A model generated the notes under the pieces. The model was not told the DNA's origin and did not search any database. It was given only the letters and a program-made list of their open reading frames with translations. A DNA stretch of 64,000 bases, from contig NZ_FOAB01000002.1 in NCBI RefSeq assembly GCF_900109375.1, forward strand, positions 124,001 through 188,000, read 5' to 3'. The stretch is from Aquimarina amphilecti. Lineage in GTDB: Bacteria; Bacteroidota; Bacteroidia; Flavobacteriales; Flavobacteriaceae. Positions 1 to 8,059 of the stretch are shown piece after piece. Both the position numbers and the translations under genes were made by a program. The first letter of the stretch is position 1. Each line of letters starts with the position of its first letter.

Positions 1-1588
1 ACTATATACCTTTTCCAATCAAGTTCATGTAACTGAAAACGAAGGTCAAAGTTGGGAGATAATTAGCCCAGATCTAACTCGAAATGATCCTAACAAGTTA
101 AAATCTTCAGGAGGTCCAATCACTCAGGATAATACTTCTGTAGAATATTACTGTACAATTTTTGCTGCTGCAGAAAGCCCTATAAAAGAAGGATTACTAT
201 GGACAGGAAGTGATGATGGACTGGTTCATGTAAGTCAGGATGGCGGAAAAAACTGGAACAACGTAACTCCTAAAGGCATGCCGGAATGGATGATGATTAA
301 TAGCATAGAGCCAAGTAGTTTTGATGAGGGTACTTGCTATATAGCAGGAACTCGTTATAAGTCTGGTGATTTTGCTCCCTATTTATACAAAACTACTAAT
401 TATGGCCAGTCTTGGACAAAAATAACCTCAGGAATAAACAATGAGCATTTTACTCGTGTGCTTCGTGCTGATCCTAAACGAAAAGGGTTACTATATGCTG
501 GTACCGAAACAGGAATGTATATTTCGTTTGACGATGGTTCTAATTGGAAAGCTTTTCAATTAAACCTTCCGATTGTACCTATTACTGATCTAACTATTAA
601 AGAAAATAATTTAGTAGTAGCGACTCAAGGGAGAAGTCTTTGGATCATTGATGATCTTACTGTATTGCATCAACTTAATAGTGATTCCAAAACCAAAGAA
701 AATATTCTCTTTAAACCCAAAGACACATATAGAATGCGCGGTGGTGGCAGAAAAGGTTCTAAAACTGAAGGAACTAATCATCCAAGCGGAGTGATTACTT
801 ATTTTAACCTTAAAAACTTTGACAAGAAAAAAGATACTATATCACTTACCTATTTTAATACAAAAGGTGACACTATTAAGTCTTTTAGCACTAAAGCAAA
901 AGAGAAAAAAGACAAGTTAAATGATCTAAAAAAAGGAGCTAACCAATTTAACTGGAATATGCGAGGTGATGGTGCAGAAAAATTAAAAGGAATGATATTA
1001 TGGTGGGCAAATCTTGATGGTCCAAAGGCAGTGCCCGGTACTTACAAGGTTAGTTTAAATGTAAACGGAAAAGAAGTTTCTCAACCGTTTACTATACTTG
1101 CTGATCCACGAGCAGAAGCTACTTTACAACAAATGCATCAACAATTTGATTTTATTACTAGTGTAAATAAAACAGTAGATCAAGCGCATCAATCCATCAA
1201 AAAAATCAAAAAAATAAATACACAATTAAAATCTTTTTCAACGCAATATAAAGACAATGAAAAAACAAAAGATTTAGTTACTAAAGCTAAAGATCTTCAG
1301 AAAAAATTTGGTGAAATTGAAAAGGCATTATATCAAACTAAAAATCGAAGCGGTCAGGATCCCTTGAACTTCCCGATAAAATTAACCAATAAGTTAGGAC
1401 ATTTAAATTCTTTAGTCGGAATGGGAGATTTTGGACCTACAACACAAGACATCGCTGTAAAAAATCAATTAACCAAACAGATCGATGATCAACTAAATTC
1501 CTTTAATAAATTAATTTCTGAAGAAATAAAAAGCTTTAACTCAGAATTCAATACCTTGCAACTTAATTATCTTTTCGTAGAAGAATAA
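1..1588 (+). CDS. BNR/VPS10-like repeat protein (glycosyl hydrolase-type beta-propeller), 5' end missing
   Basis: The frame is open from the first bases of the window, so the gene starts outside it; the ATG at 278 is internal. The visible part has Asp-box style repeats such as SQDGGKNW, TTNYGQSW and SFDDGSNW, each typical of a BNR/sortilin (VPS10) beta-propeller blade. A C-terminal Ig-like part (GTYKVSLNVNGK) and a lysine-rich helical tail follow. Bacteroidota homologues are large exported proteins often named 'glycosyl hydrolase', but the substrate is rarely known and I infer none. The stop TAA abuts the ATG of hemJ, so the two are probably co-transcribed. No T9SS sorting tail is seen at the C-terminus. 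Confidence 0.8.
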   Translation, partial: LYTFSNQVHVTENEGQSWEIISPDLTRNDPNKLKSSGGPITQDNTSVEYYCTIFAAAESPIKEGLLWTGSDDGLVHVSQDGGKNWNNVTPKGMPEWMMINSIEPSSFDEGTCYIAGTRYKSGDFAPYLYKTTNYGQSWTKITSGINNEHFTRVLRADPKRKGLLYAGTETGMYISFDDGSNWKAFQLNLPIVPITDLTIKENNLVVATQGRSLWIIDDLTVLHQLNSDSKTKENILFKPKDTYRMRGGGRKGSKTEGTNHPSGVITYFNLKNFDKKKDTISLTYFNTKGDTIKSFSTKAKEKKDKLNDLKKGANQFNWNMRGDGAEKLKGMILWWANLDGPKAVPGTYKVSLNVNGKEVSQPFTILADPRAEATLQQMHQQFDFITSVNKTVDQAHQSIKKIKKINTQLKSFSTQYKDNEKTKDLVTKAKDLQKKFGEIEKALYQTKNRSGQDPLNFPIKLTNKLGHLNSLVGMGDFGPTTQDIAVKNQLTKQIDDQLNSFNKLISEEIKSFNSEFNTLQLNYLFVEE

Positions 1589-2140
1589 ATGCAAGAATAC
1601 TATAACTATATAAAAGCTCTGCACCTGATCTTTGTTATTACATGGTTTGCAGGGCTTTTTTATATCCCTCGGTTATTTATTTATCAGATCGAAGCCTTTC
1701 AAAAACCTTCTCCTGATAGAGAAATATTAGGCGATCAACTTAAGCTAATGGCTAAGCGACTTTGGTATATTATTACATGGCCCTCAGCGATATTAGCAAC
1801 AACATTTGCTATTTGTTTATTAATTTTAAGACCAGGAATATTAAATGATTCATGGATGCACGTGAAATTAGGCTTTGTAGTACTTCTTTTCGTATACCAC
1901 CTTAAAAGTCATCAGATATTCAAGCAGCTTCAGGAAGGGATCATTAAATGGACTTCTAACCAAATGAGATTATGGAATGAAGGAGCAACTATCATCCTTT
2001 TCGCAGTTATATTTCTAGTAATAATAAGAGATGCTGTTAATTGGATTTATGGAGTAATTGGTATTCTATTATTAGCTGTTTTATTAATGATGGGAATAAA
2101 GTTTTATAAAAGAATCAGGGATAAAAATCCAAATGCATAG
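1589..2140 (+). CDS. hemJ: Protoporphyrinogen IX oxidase HemJ (CopD/UPF0093 family)
   Basis: 183 residues with about four membrane helices, the usual size and topology of HemJ. The N-terminal motif ALHLIFVITWFAGLFYIPRL (from residue 10) matches the family signature, including the conserved histidine (H12) and the WFAGLFYxPRLF run. A second conserved stretch is WMHVKLGF. HemJ oxidises protoporphyrinogen IX to protoporphyrin IX in haem synthesis at the inner membrane and is the usual enzyme where HemG and HemY are absent. Its ATG follows the upstream TAA with no gap and its TAG abuts the TTG of the next gene, so translation is probably coupled. CopD-like annotation is the alternative name for the same family. 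Confidence 0.85.
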   Translation: MQEYYNYIKALHLIFVITWFAGLFYIPRLFIYQIEAFQKPSPDREILGDQLKLMAKRLWYIITWPSAILATTFAICLLILRPGILNDSWMHVKLGFVVLLFVYHLKSHQIFKQLQEGIIKWTSNQMRLWNEGATIILFAVIFLVIIRDAVNWIYGVIGILLLAVLLMMGIKFYKRIRDKNPNA

Positions 2141-2686
2141 TTGAGCTTTTTTTCAAAAACATACACATCTAAAAGTAACGAGCTTATAACTATTAGACAA
2201 GCAATCTCTGATGATGCTCCTGCTTTATTAAAACTTAAACTTCAATATCTAAAAGGTACTCTAACCCTACCCTTATTCGAAAGCGAATATCCTAATGACA
2301 TCGATCAAGAGAGAGATTTAATAGAAAGATTTCAATCCGAGAAAAATAGTATTATCCTAGTAGCTTTATGCGAAAATGTGATGATTGGAAATATAGATCT
2401 AACCGGTAGCTGGCGAAAAAAAATGGAACATACCGGAATGATTGGAATGGGAATACACACAGAGTGGCAAAATCAAGGAATTGGAACTTTATTACTTCAA
2501 AATATAATAGACTGGGCAAAACAAAATGAAATTTTGAAAACAGTATGGTTAGAAGTATACAAAAATAACTATCCTGGAATTGCTTTGTATAAAAAAATAG
2601 AGTTTATACAATCAGGGATTATTCCTAATTTCTTCTTAGAAAAAGAAACATATATTGATAAAATTATTATGTATAGAGAAGTATAA
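2141..2686 (+). CDS. GNAT family N-acetyltransferase
   Basis: 181 residues. The acetyl-CoA pyrophosphate loop appears as QNQGIGTLLL (residues 110-119), the Q/RxxGxG/A signature of GNAT enzymes. It is preceded by the beta-4 strand GMIGMGIHTEW and followed by ALYKKIEFIQSG, typical of ribosomal-protein or small-molecule acetyltransferases of the RimI/YjaB type. The substrate cannot be told. The start is a TTG directly abutting the TAG of hemJ; no in-frame ATG lies early enough to keep the first beta strand, so the TTG is preferred. It is probably the last gene of the short operon, since a roughly 100-base gap follows before yicC. Confidence 0.8.
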   Translation: MSFFSKTYTSKSNELITIRQAISDDAPALLKLKLQYLKGTLTLPLFESEYPNDIDQERDLIERFQSEKNSIILVALCENVMIGNIDLTGSWRKKMEHTGMIGMGIHTEWQNQGIGTLLLQNIIDWAKQNEILKTVWLEVYKNNYPGIALYKKIEFIQSGIIPNFFLEKETYIDKIIMYREV

Positions 2687-2792
2687 TTACCCAAAAGCAC
2701 CTAGATAGTGTCTAAAATGGTTCACAAGACCTTCACCTCACTACTTTTATGTATCTTCGTGTAATTTTTTAATCGAGTACTGATATAAGCAT

Positions 2793-3659
2793 ATGATCAA
2801 ATCAATGACAGGTTTTGGGAAGTCTATCCTTCAACTTCCTACAAAGAAAATTACCATTGAGGTAAAATCTTTAAACAGCAAAAATTTAGACCTAAACGCT
2901 AGAATTCCTTCTCAATATCGTGAAAAAGAGCTGGAAATGCGTAAAACCATTGCTAAAACCCTAGAAAGAGGGAAAGTGGACTTTAGTTTATATGTAGAAG
3001 TAACTGGAGAAGAAAACTCTACTAAAATCAATGAATCTATAGTAAAAGATTACATGAAACAACTAGGCTCTATCTCTCTTTATGCGAAGCAAGAAGAATT
3101 AGAGTTGATAAAAATGGCAGTTCGAATGCCAGATGCTTTAAAAACAGAACGTGCAGAAGTTGATAAAAAAGAATTTGAAGCTATAAAAGGAGGTTTATCT
3201 GATGCTCTTAAAGCTATAGAAAACTATAGGCTTGACGAAGGAAAAGCTTTAGAAAAGGATTTTATTACGCGCGTTAAAAACATCGGGGATTTACTTGAAA
3301 AAGTAATTGCAATTGATCCAGAGCGTATCGAAGTAGTTAGAGAACGTTTACACAAAGCAGTCTCTGAATTAAAGGAACAAGTTGACGAAAATCGTTTTGA
3401 ACAAGAATTGGTGTATTATTTAGAAAAATTTGATATCACAGAAGAAAAAGTAAGACTTGCCAACCATTTAGAATACTTTACTACCACTATAAATACTAAA
3501 GATTCTAACGGTAAAAAATTAGGATTCATTACACAAGAAATTGGTCGAGAGATTAATACTATTGGAAGTAAATCTAATTATGCTCCAATGCAACAACTGG
3601 TAGTTCAGATGAAAGATGAATTAGAAAAGATAAAAGAACAGTTGCTGAATATTTTATAA
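2793..3659 (+). CDS. yicC: YicC family endoribonuclease
   Basis: 288 residues, normal for the YicC/YloC family. The N-terminus MIKSMTGFGK is the family hallmark, and the C-terminal DUF1732 part has KKLGFITQEIGREINTIGSK, the conserved region near the active site. YicC-type proteins are reported to be RNases acting on RNA in E. coli and relatives. The gene is followed by gmk and nadD on the same strand, a conserved trio in Flavobacteriaceae. A near-consensus -7 box (TATCTTCG, 2752-2759) lies about 34 bases before the ATG and could be the operon promoter. Confidence 0.93.
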   Translation: MIKSMTGFGKSILQLPTKKITIEVKSLNSKNLDLNARIPSQYREKELEMRKTIAKTLERGKVDFSLYVEVTGEENSTKINESIVKDYMKQLGSISLYAKQEELELIKMAVRMPDALKTERAEVDKKEFEAIKGGLSDALKAIENYRLDEGKALEKDFITRVKNIGDLLEKVIAIDPERIEVVRERLHKAVSELKEQVDENRFEQELVYYLEKFDITEEKVRLANHLEYFTTTINTKDSNGKKLGFITQEIGREINTIGSKSNYAPMQQLVVQMKDELEKIKEQLLNIL

Positions 3660-3730
3660 CGATTTACAACAATATTTTATAAAAAAGTGGATTTACATAA
3701 TCCTTTACCCTTACGGTAAAATTTATATAG

Positions 3731-4303
3731 ATGAAACAAGGAAAACTTATAGTGTTGTCTGCACCTTCAGGCAGTGGAAAAACTACTTTAGTTAAATATT
3801 TATTACATAAAGAGGAGCTGAATTTAGATTTCTCAATATCTGCTGCTTCTAGAGAACCTCGTGGTGGAGAAATACACGGAAAAGATTATTATTTTCTTTC
3901 TTTAAGAGAGTTTAAAGACAAAATCAAAGCCGATGAATTTCTGGAATGGGAAGAAGTATACCGTGATAATTTTTATGGTACTCTAAAAAAAGAGGTGCAA
4001 CGTATCTGGGATAAGGGAAAGCATGTGATTTTTGACATTGATGTTGTTGGAGGATTGGACATCAAGAGAATCTACCCTGATCGTACACTAGCTATTTTTG
4101 TAAAACCACCAAGTATTGAAGAATTAAAAATTCGTTTAAAGAAACGTAAAACCGAATCTGAGGATAAAATTAATATGCGTGTTGCTAAAGCTTCTACAGA
4201 ATTAGCAACCGCTCCACAGTTTGATGCGATCATTACCAATGACGATCTTGAAAAAGCAAAAGCAGAGGTGCTACAACTTGTGAAAAAATTTATTTTAGGG
4301 TAA
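3731..4303 (+). CDS. gmk: Guanylate kinase
   Basis: 190 residues, matching the family length. The P-loop APSGSGKTT lies at residues 11-19, followed by the GMP-binding region SAASREPRGGEIHGKDYYF with the SxR/RxxExxGxxY elements. It phosphorylates GMP to GDP with ATP in purine nucleotide synthesis in the cytoplasm. The ATG at 3731 places the P-loop at the usual distance from the N-terminus. The gene is 71 bases after yicC and 13 bases before nadD, so the three genes probably form one operon. Confidence 0.97.
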   Translation: MKQGKLIVLSAPSGSGKTTLVKYLLHKEELNLDFSISAASREPRGGEIHGKDYYFLSLREFKDKIKADEFLEWEEVYRDNFYGTLKKEVQRIWDKGKHVIFDIDVVGGLDIKRIYPDRTLAIFVKPPSIEELKIRLKKRKTESEDKINMRVAKASTELATAPQFDAIITNDDLEKAKAEVLQLVKKFILG

Positions 4304-4316
4304 ATAAAAGTTTCCA

Positions 4317-4898
4317 ATGAAAAAGATAGGCTTATACTTCGGAACATTTAATCCCATTCATATAGGTCACCTAGCGATTGCTAATCATATGGCGGAATAT
4401 TCTGATCTTGATGAAATTTGGATGATGGTAACACCTCATAATCCTTTTAAAAAGAAAAGCTCATTATTAGATAATAATCATCGATTAGAAATGGTATATC
4501 GAGCTACAGAATCATATCCTAAACTAAAACCAAGTGATATTGAGTTTAAGCTACCTCAGCCCAACTATACGGTTCATACGTTAGCACATCTACAGGAGAA
4601 GTACGAGAATCATCAATTTAATCTTATTATGGGAGAGGATAATCTTAAAAGCTTTCATAAATGGAAGAACTATGAGGTGATTTTAGAAAACCATAATGTT
4701 TATGTATATCCTCGAATTTCTGAAGGCATAACAGAGCATCAATTTAATAATCACGCAAAGATTCAAAGAGTTAATGCTCCTATAATGGAAATATCTTCCA
4801 CCTTTATAAGAAAAGCTATTACTGAAGATAAAAATATCAGACCATTACTACCCAAAGAGGTATGGGAATATATTGATGAAATGAATTTCTATAGATAA
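4317..4898 (+). CDS. nadD: Nicotinate-nucleotide adenylyltransferase
   Basis: 193 residues. The nucleotidyltransferase signature GTFNPIHIGH lies at residues 9-18 (GxFxPxHxGH) and the second motif ISSTFIR at 159-165, together diagnostic of NadD. It joins ATP and nicotinate mononucleotide to form deamido-NAD in NAD synthesis. The window also holds a 3-hydroxyanthranilate dioxygenase gene (20592-21131), which belongs to the quinolinate branch feeding this step, although the loci are far apart. The last 10 bases overlap the end of the convergent gene on the minus strand, so the two transcripts are antisense at their 3' ends. Confidence 0.96.
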   Translation: MKKIGLYFGTFNPIHIGHLAIANHMAEYSDLDEIWMMVTPHNPFKKKSSLLDNNHRLEMVYRATESYPKLKPSDIEFKLPQPNYTVHTLAHLQEKYENHQFNLIMGEDNLKSFHKWKNYEVILENHNVYVYPRISEGITEHQFNNHAKIQRVNAPIMEISSTFIRKAITEDKNIRPLLPKEVWEYIDEMNFYR

Positions 4899-5443
4899 CC
4901 TAAAAAATTCTTGTGTAAATTAAGGACTATGGAAAATTGGTGTTTCCCTATATCAGGAAAAGGATTTCCATTAGTTGATATATTATAACCGTAAAATACA
5001 TTGAGATCACCAAAAATACCTAAACCTACCTTTGGAGTGATCACAAAATCATTCATATCAAAATTAGTTTGATATTTTGCTTCTACACCAAGGCTTAATA
5101 AAGGAATCATATTGATTTCATATCCTATTTTTACCCCATAAACATCCTTAGCCTTAATAGGAGACCATTCTATAGCAACATAATAATTATTAGAAAAAAA
5201 GCCTACATCACTATAAGTGCAGGTATGTCTCGACAATCCAATTTCCGAATAAAAAGAATTCTGAATACCTGCACCAACTCGTGGCGAAAATCGCTTATAA
5301 GTGCTTGAATAAGGGTTTCCCCTATATTCTATATTTCCAATAGTATCGAGGGATTTTGAATTTATCCTTGATTTATCTTGACCGGAAATAAATGAAATAA
5401 AGAACAAAGTAATTACAATTAAGAAAAAACCTTTTCTTTTCAT
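4889..5443 (-). CDS. Hypothetical exported outer-membrane beta-barrel-like protein
   Basis: 184 residues with a clear signal peptide (MKRKGFFLIVITLFFISFISG). The mature part has alternating aromatic and polar strands (NNYYVAIEWSPI, LSLGVEAKYQTNF, FVITPKVGLGIFGDLNVFYGY) typical of small Bacteroidota porin-like barrels. No catalytic motif is seen. The last 10 bases of the gene overlap the 3' end of nadD. The start lies 6 bases after the stop of the enoyl-CoA hydratase gene, so it is probably the last gene of that minus-strand operon. Function is unknown. Confidence 0.65.
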   Translation of the reverse strand: MKRKGFFLIVITLFFISFISGQDKSRINSKSLDTIGNIEYRGNPYSSTYKRFSPRVGAGIQNSFYSEIGLSRHTCTYSDVGFFSNNYYVAIEWSPIKAKDVYGVKIGYEINMIPLLSLGVEAKYQTNFDMNDFVITPKVGLGIFGDLNVFYGYNISTNGNPFPDIGKHQFSIVLNLHKNFLGYL

Positions 5444-5449
5444 ACTACC

Positions 5450-6229
5450 TTATTTCCCAGGGAAATCAGCTTTTCTTTTTTCTAAAAATGCCGTAGTTCC
5501 TTCTTTAAAATCTTTAGTTCCAAAACAACTACCGAACTCTTTTATTTCTGTTTCAAAACCATTAACGCCATCTTCATAAGCCGCGTTAACTGAATTAATT
5601 GCAGCACCAATAGCCACAGATGAGTTTCGCATAATTTTACTTGCTAATTTTTCCGCAAGTGGTAATAGTTCTTCTTGAGAAACAACATGATTTACAAGAC
5701 CATAATTTAATGCTTGGTTCGCATCAACCATACCTGCAGTCATAATCATTTCCATAGCTCTTCCTTTTCCGACCAATTGCGGTAAGCGTTGGGTTCCTCC
5801 ATATCCTGGTATTACGCCCAATGATACTTCTGGTAATCCCATTTTAGCATTATCACTTGCAATTCTGAAATGTGCGGACATAGCTAATTCTAGTCCCCCA
5901 CCAAGTGCAAATCCATTTACCGCCGCGATTACTGGTGTCGATAGATTAGCAACAAAATCAAAAAGCAACTCCTGTCCTTTTGCCGCCAACTGTCCTCCTT
6001 GATCAATAGAGAAATTAGCAAACTCACTAATATCAGCACCTGCAACAAAAGCCTTTTCTCCGCTTCCGGTTATAATAATTACTTTAGTTTTAATATTTTT
6101 ATTTGCCTCATCAAATGCATCATGTAATTCCTGAATAGTTTCTTTATTAAGCGCATTTAATTTTGATGGACGATTGATCGTAATTGTTGTTATACCACCA
6201 TTATGAGATGTGAGAACGTTATTATACAT
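5450..6229 (-). CDS. Enoyl-CoA hydratase/isomerase (crotonase) family protein
   Basis: 259 residues, the usual crotonase length. The oxyanion-hole motifs are visible: AFVAGADISEF (about 60-70) and AAVNGFALGGGLELA (about 102-116). Both catalytic glutamates of true hydratases are present, Glu114 in GGGLELA and Glu134 in GLPEVSLGVIPGYGG, with the same 20-residue spacing as rat mitochondrial hydratase. This supports hydration of trans-2-enoyl-CoA in beta-oxidation or a related acyl-CoA pathway. The exact substrate chain is not evident. The gene sits between a DUF4177-like gene and an outer-membrane protein gene on the minus strand. Confidence 0.92.
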   Translation of the reverse strand: MYNNVLTSHNGGITTITINRPSKLNALNKETIQELHDAFDEANKNIKTKVIIITGSGEKAFVAGADISEFANFSIDQGGQLAAKGQELLFDFVANLSTPVIAAVNGFALGGGLELAMSAHFRIASDNAKMGLPEVSLGVIPGYGGTQRLPQLVGKGRAMEMIMTAGMVDANQALNYGLVNHVVSQEELLPLAEKLASKIMRNSSVAIGAAINSVNAAYEDGVNGFETEIKEFGSCFGTKDFKEGTTAFLEKRKADFPGK

Positions 6230-6248
6230 TGTATTAATTGTTTGTTTG

Positions 6249-6452
6249 TTATTTTAAATCTCTTTCGAAGTATAAATAGAAATACATTCCTATACCAAAA
6301 TCTTCAACATCGGTGGATACTAATCTCCATCCATCTTTAGCATAAAGATCTAATTTTTCTTGAATGTCCTTTGAAGAAGATTTTAAGATATGTTCCTTAT
6401 CTAATGTAAGTTTAGAATAGTAAATCAAAGATTCTAATTTATACTCTTTCAT
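6249..6452 (-). CDS. Small DUF4177-like protein
   Basis: 67 residues from the ATG at 6452; a longer reading from a TTG at 6473 adds seven residues and is less likely. The pattern 'KxGWRLVS...' (AKDGWRLVSTDVEDFG) followed by a beta-strand and YFYLYFERDL resembles DUF4177, a small beta-rich family of unknown role. The gene starts 22 bases after the stop of the sensor kinase and is probably in its operon. No signal peptide or membrane helix is seen. No function can be assigned. Confidence 0.65.
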   Translation of the reverse strand: MKEYKLESLIYYSKLTLDKEHILKSSSKDIQEKLDLYAKDGWRLVSTDVEDFGIGMYFYLYFERDLK

Positions 6453-6474
6453 AGTTTTTCTATTTATGTGCAAA

Positions 6475-7932
6475 TTATAGTTTTGGAAACTTCACTTTAA
6501 AAACTGTTCCCTTTCCTTCTTGAGATGTAAAGGTAATGCTTCCGCTATACGTTTCCACAATATTTTTAACCATACCTAACCCTAATCCCATACCACTACT
6601 CTTAGTTGTAAACTTTGGTTCGAATATCTTCTTTTTGTTTTCTTCATTTATTCCTACTCCATTATCTGCAACCGTTATAACAACATCTTCTTTTTCTGTA
6701 AATACATTCACCATAATCTTAGGCGTATGATCTTCTGATATTGCTTGTATCGCATTTTTAACCAAGTTAGTTACCACTCTTATTAATTGTGTTCTATCGA
6801 ACTTAGCAATAATCTCCTCTTTTTCTGAAGGAAAAACTATATAATCTTCATTAAAAATGTCCAATGCTAACCCAACAATTTTTACAACATCTAATGTTTC
6901 ACTTTTCTGCGCAGGCATTTGAGCAAAATTAGAAAATGCAGAAGCTATTGAACTCATAGTATCAATTTGTTGGATCAATGTATCGCTATATTCCTTTACT
7001 TTTTTCTCTATAGTTGGATCATTAGGGTCAAACTTACGTTCAAAACTTTGAACAGTCAATCTCATCGGAGTAAGCGGGTTTTTAATTTCATGCGCTACCT
7101 GCTTAGCCATTTCTCTCCAAGCAGCTTCTCGCTCACTTTTAGCCAACATTGCTGCACTTTCTTCTAACTCATCAATCATACTATTGTAGGCATTTACCAG
7201 CGAATAAATCTCATCACTAGAATCACCTATTCTGATTCTCTTATTACGCTTATCTAAACGTGTTTGATCAATAGTATCAGAGATTGTTTTAAGAGATCGC
7301 GTTATATATTTTGACAAAAAATATGCGAGAACAATTGCAATCAAAAGCATCAAAAGATATACTTGCCCTAACCTTGTTAGAGATTCCCATAATTCTCTAG
7401 AAAAGAAATTGTCATCTTCTAAATACGGCAAATTAAGGATCGCCAATGGCTTTGATTTATAATCCTTTATGTAAGTATAAGAGGACAAAAAGTGTTCTCC
7501 GTTTTTCTCCGAAACCCCTAGATATCTCTTCTCATAGCCACTACCCAATGTATCTATAATTTGCTGACTTAATTGTCTGTCTACCGTATCATTGACAAAG
7601 GTTTCTTCAGATTTAACTAATAATTCACCAGATAAACTATAAATATTAATTGGCAATGTATGTTCTTGGGATATCTGATTGATCTTCTTTTTTTCCTTAA
7701 AAATCAAAGTTACATTTTCTTCTATCACAGGATAAGTAGTGCTGCCTAATGCATTATTAATAGCTATTTTGATTCGCTCTTCCTTCCTTTCTAATCGCTC
7801 ACGATGGTATTCTTCTGCTTCTTCTTTATATTGATACACGGTAATCGCCGCAACCAACACAGAAGCCAACAGAACTAATACAGTCATAGAAATAAAAATC
7901 CTCGTTCTAAGAGAGAGTTTGGTAAGCGTCAT
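6475..7932 (-). CDS. NtrY-like membrane sensor histidine kinase
   Basis: 485 residues. Order: a membrane helix (about 11-30), a periplasmic sensor region (about 35-185), a second helix (about 190-207), a HAMP linker (about 207-260), a dimerisation domain with the phospho-accepting His281 in AHEIKNPLTPMRL, and an ATPase domain with N-box NLVKNAIQAI, G1 DNGVGI and G2 GMGLGLGM. The run REMAKQVAHEIKNPLTP is typical of NtrY-type kinases. No response regulator gene is adjacent, so the partner is elsewhere. It is transcribed away from the ABC ATPase gene across a 127-base divergent region. The signal it senses is unknown. Confidence 0.93.
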   Translation of the reverse strand: MTLTKLSLRTRIFISMTVLVLLASVLVAAITVYQYKEEAEEYHRERLERKEERIKIAINNALGSTTYPVIEENVTLIFKEKKKINQISQEHTLPINIYSLSGELLVKSEETFVNDTVDRQLSQQIIDTLGSGYEKRYLGVSEKNGEHFLSSYTYIKDYKSKPLAILNLPYLEDDNFFSRELWESLTRLGQVYLLMLLIAIVLAYFLSKYITRSLKTISDTIDQTRLDKRNKRIRIGDSSDEIYSLVNAYNSMIDELEESAAMLAKSEREAAWREMAKQVAHEIKNPLTPMRLTVQSFERKFDPNDPTIEKKVKEYSDTLIQQIDTMSSIASAFSNFAQMPAQKSETLDVVKIVGLALDIFNEDYIVFPSEKEEIIAKFDRTQLIRVVTNLVKNAIQAISEDHTPKIMVNVFTEKEDVVITVADNGVGINEENKKKIFEPKFTTKSSGMGLGLGMVKNIVETYSGSITFTSQEGKGTVFKVKFPKL

Positions 7933-8046
7933 ACTATTCTTTGAAACGTAAATATAACAAATATCACACCAAAAAAACTTTAAAACAAACCGAGATTACA
8001 ACCTAGCTACCTTATGTTTTATAGGATGTAATTGACTAAATTTACT

Positions 8047-8054
8047 TAGCTTTG
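8047..8054 (+). promoter_or_regulatory. Candidate -7 box TAGCTTTG of the ABC ATPase gene
   Basis: Exact match to the Bacteroidota -7 element TAnnTTTG, ending only five bases before the ATG at 8060. If transcription starts the usual few bases downstream, the mRNA would be leaderless or nearly so. No TTG at normal -33 spacing is present, so the call rests on this box alone. Confidence 0.4.
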
Positions 8055-8059
8055 ATACT

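Noticed and set aside
4072..4347. 91-codon antisense ORF over gmk
   Set aside because: Entirely within a well-supported gene, and serine/phenylalanine-rich as expected of an antisense shadow.
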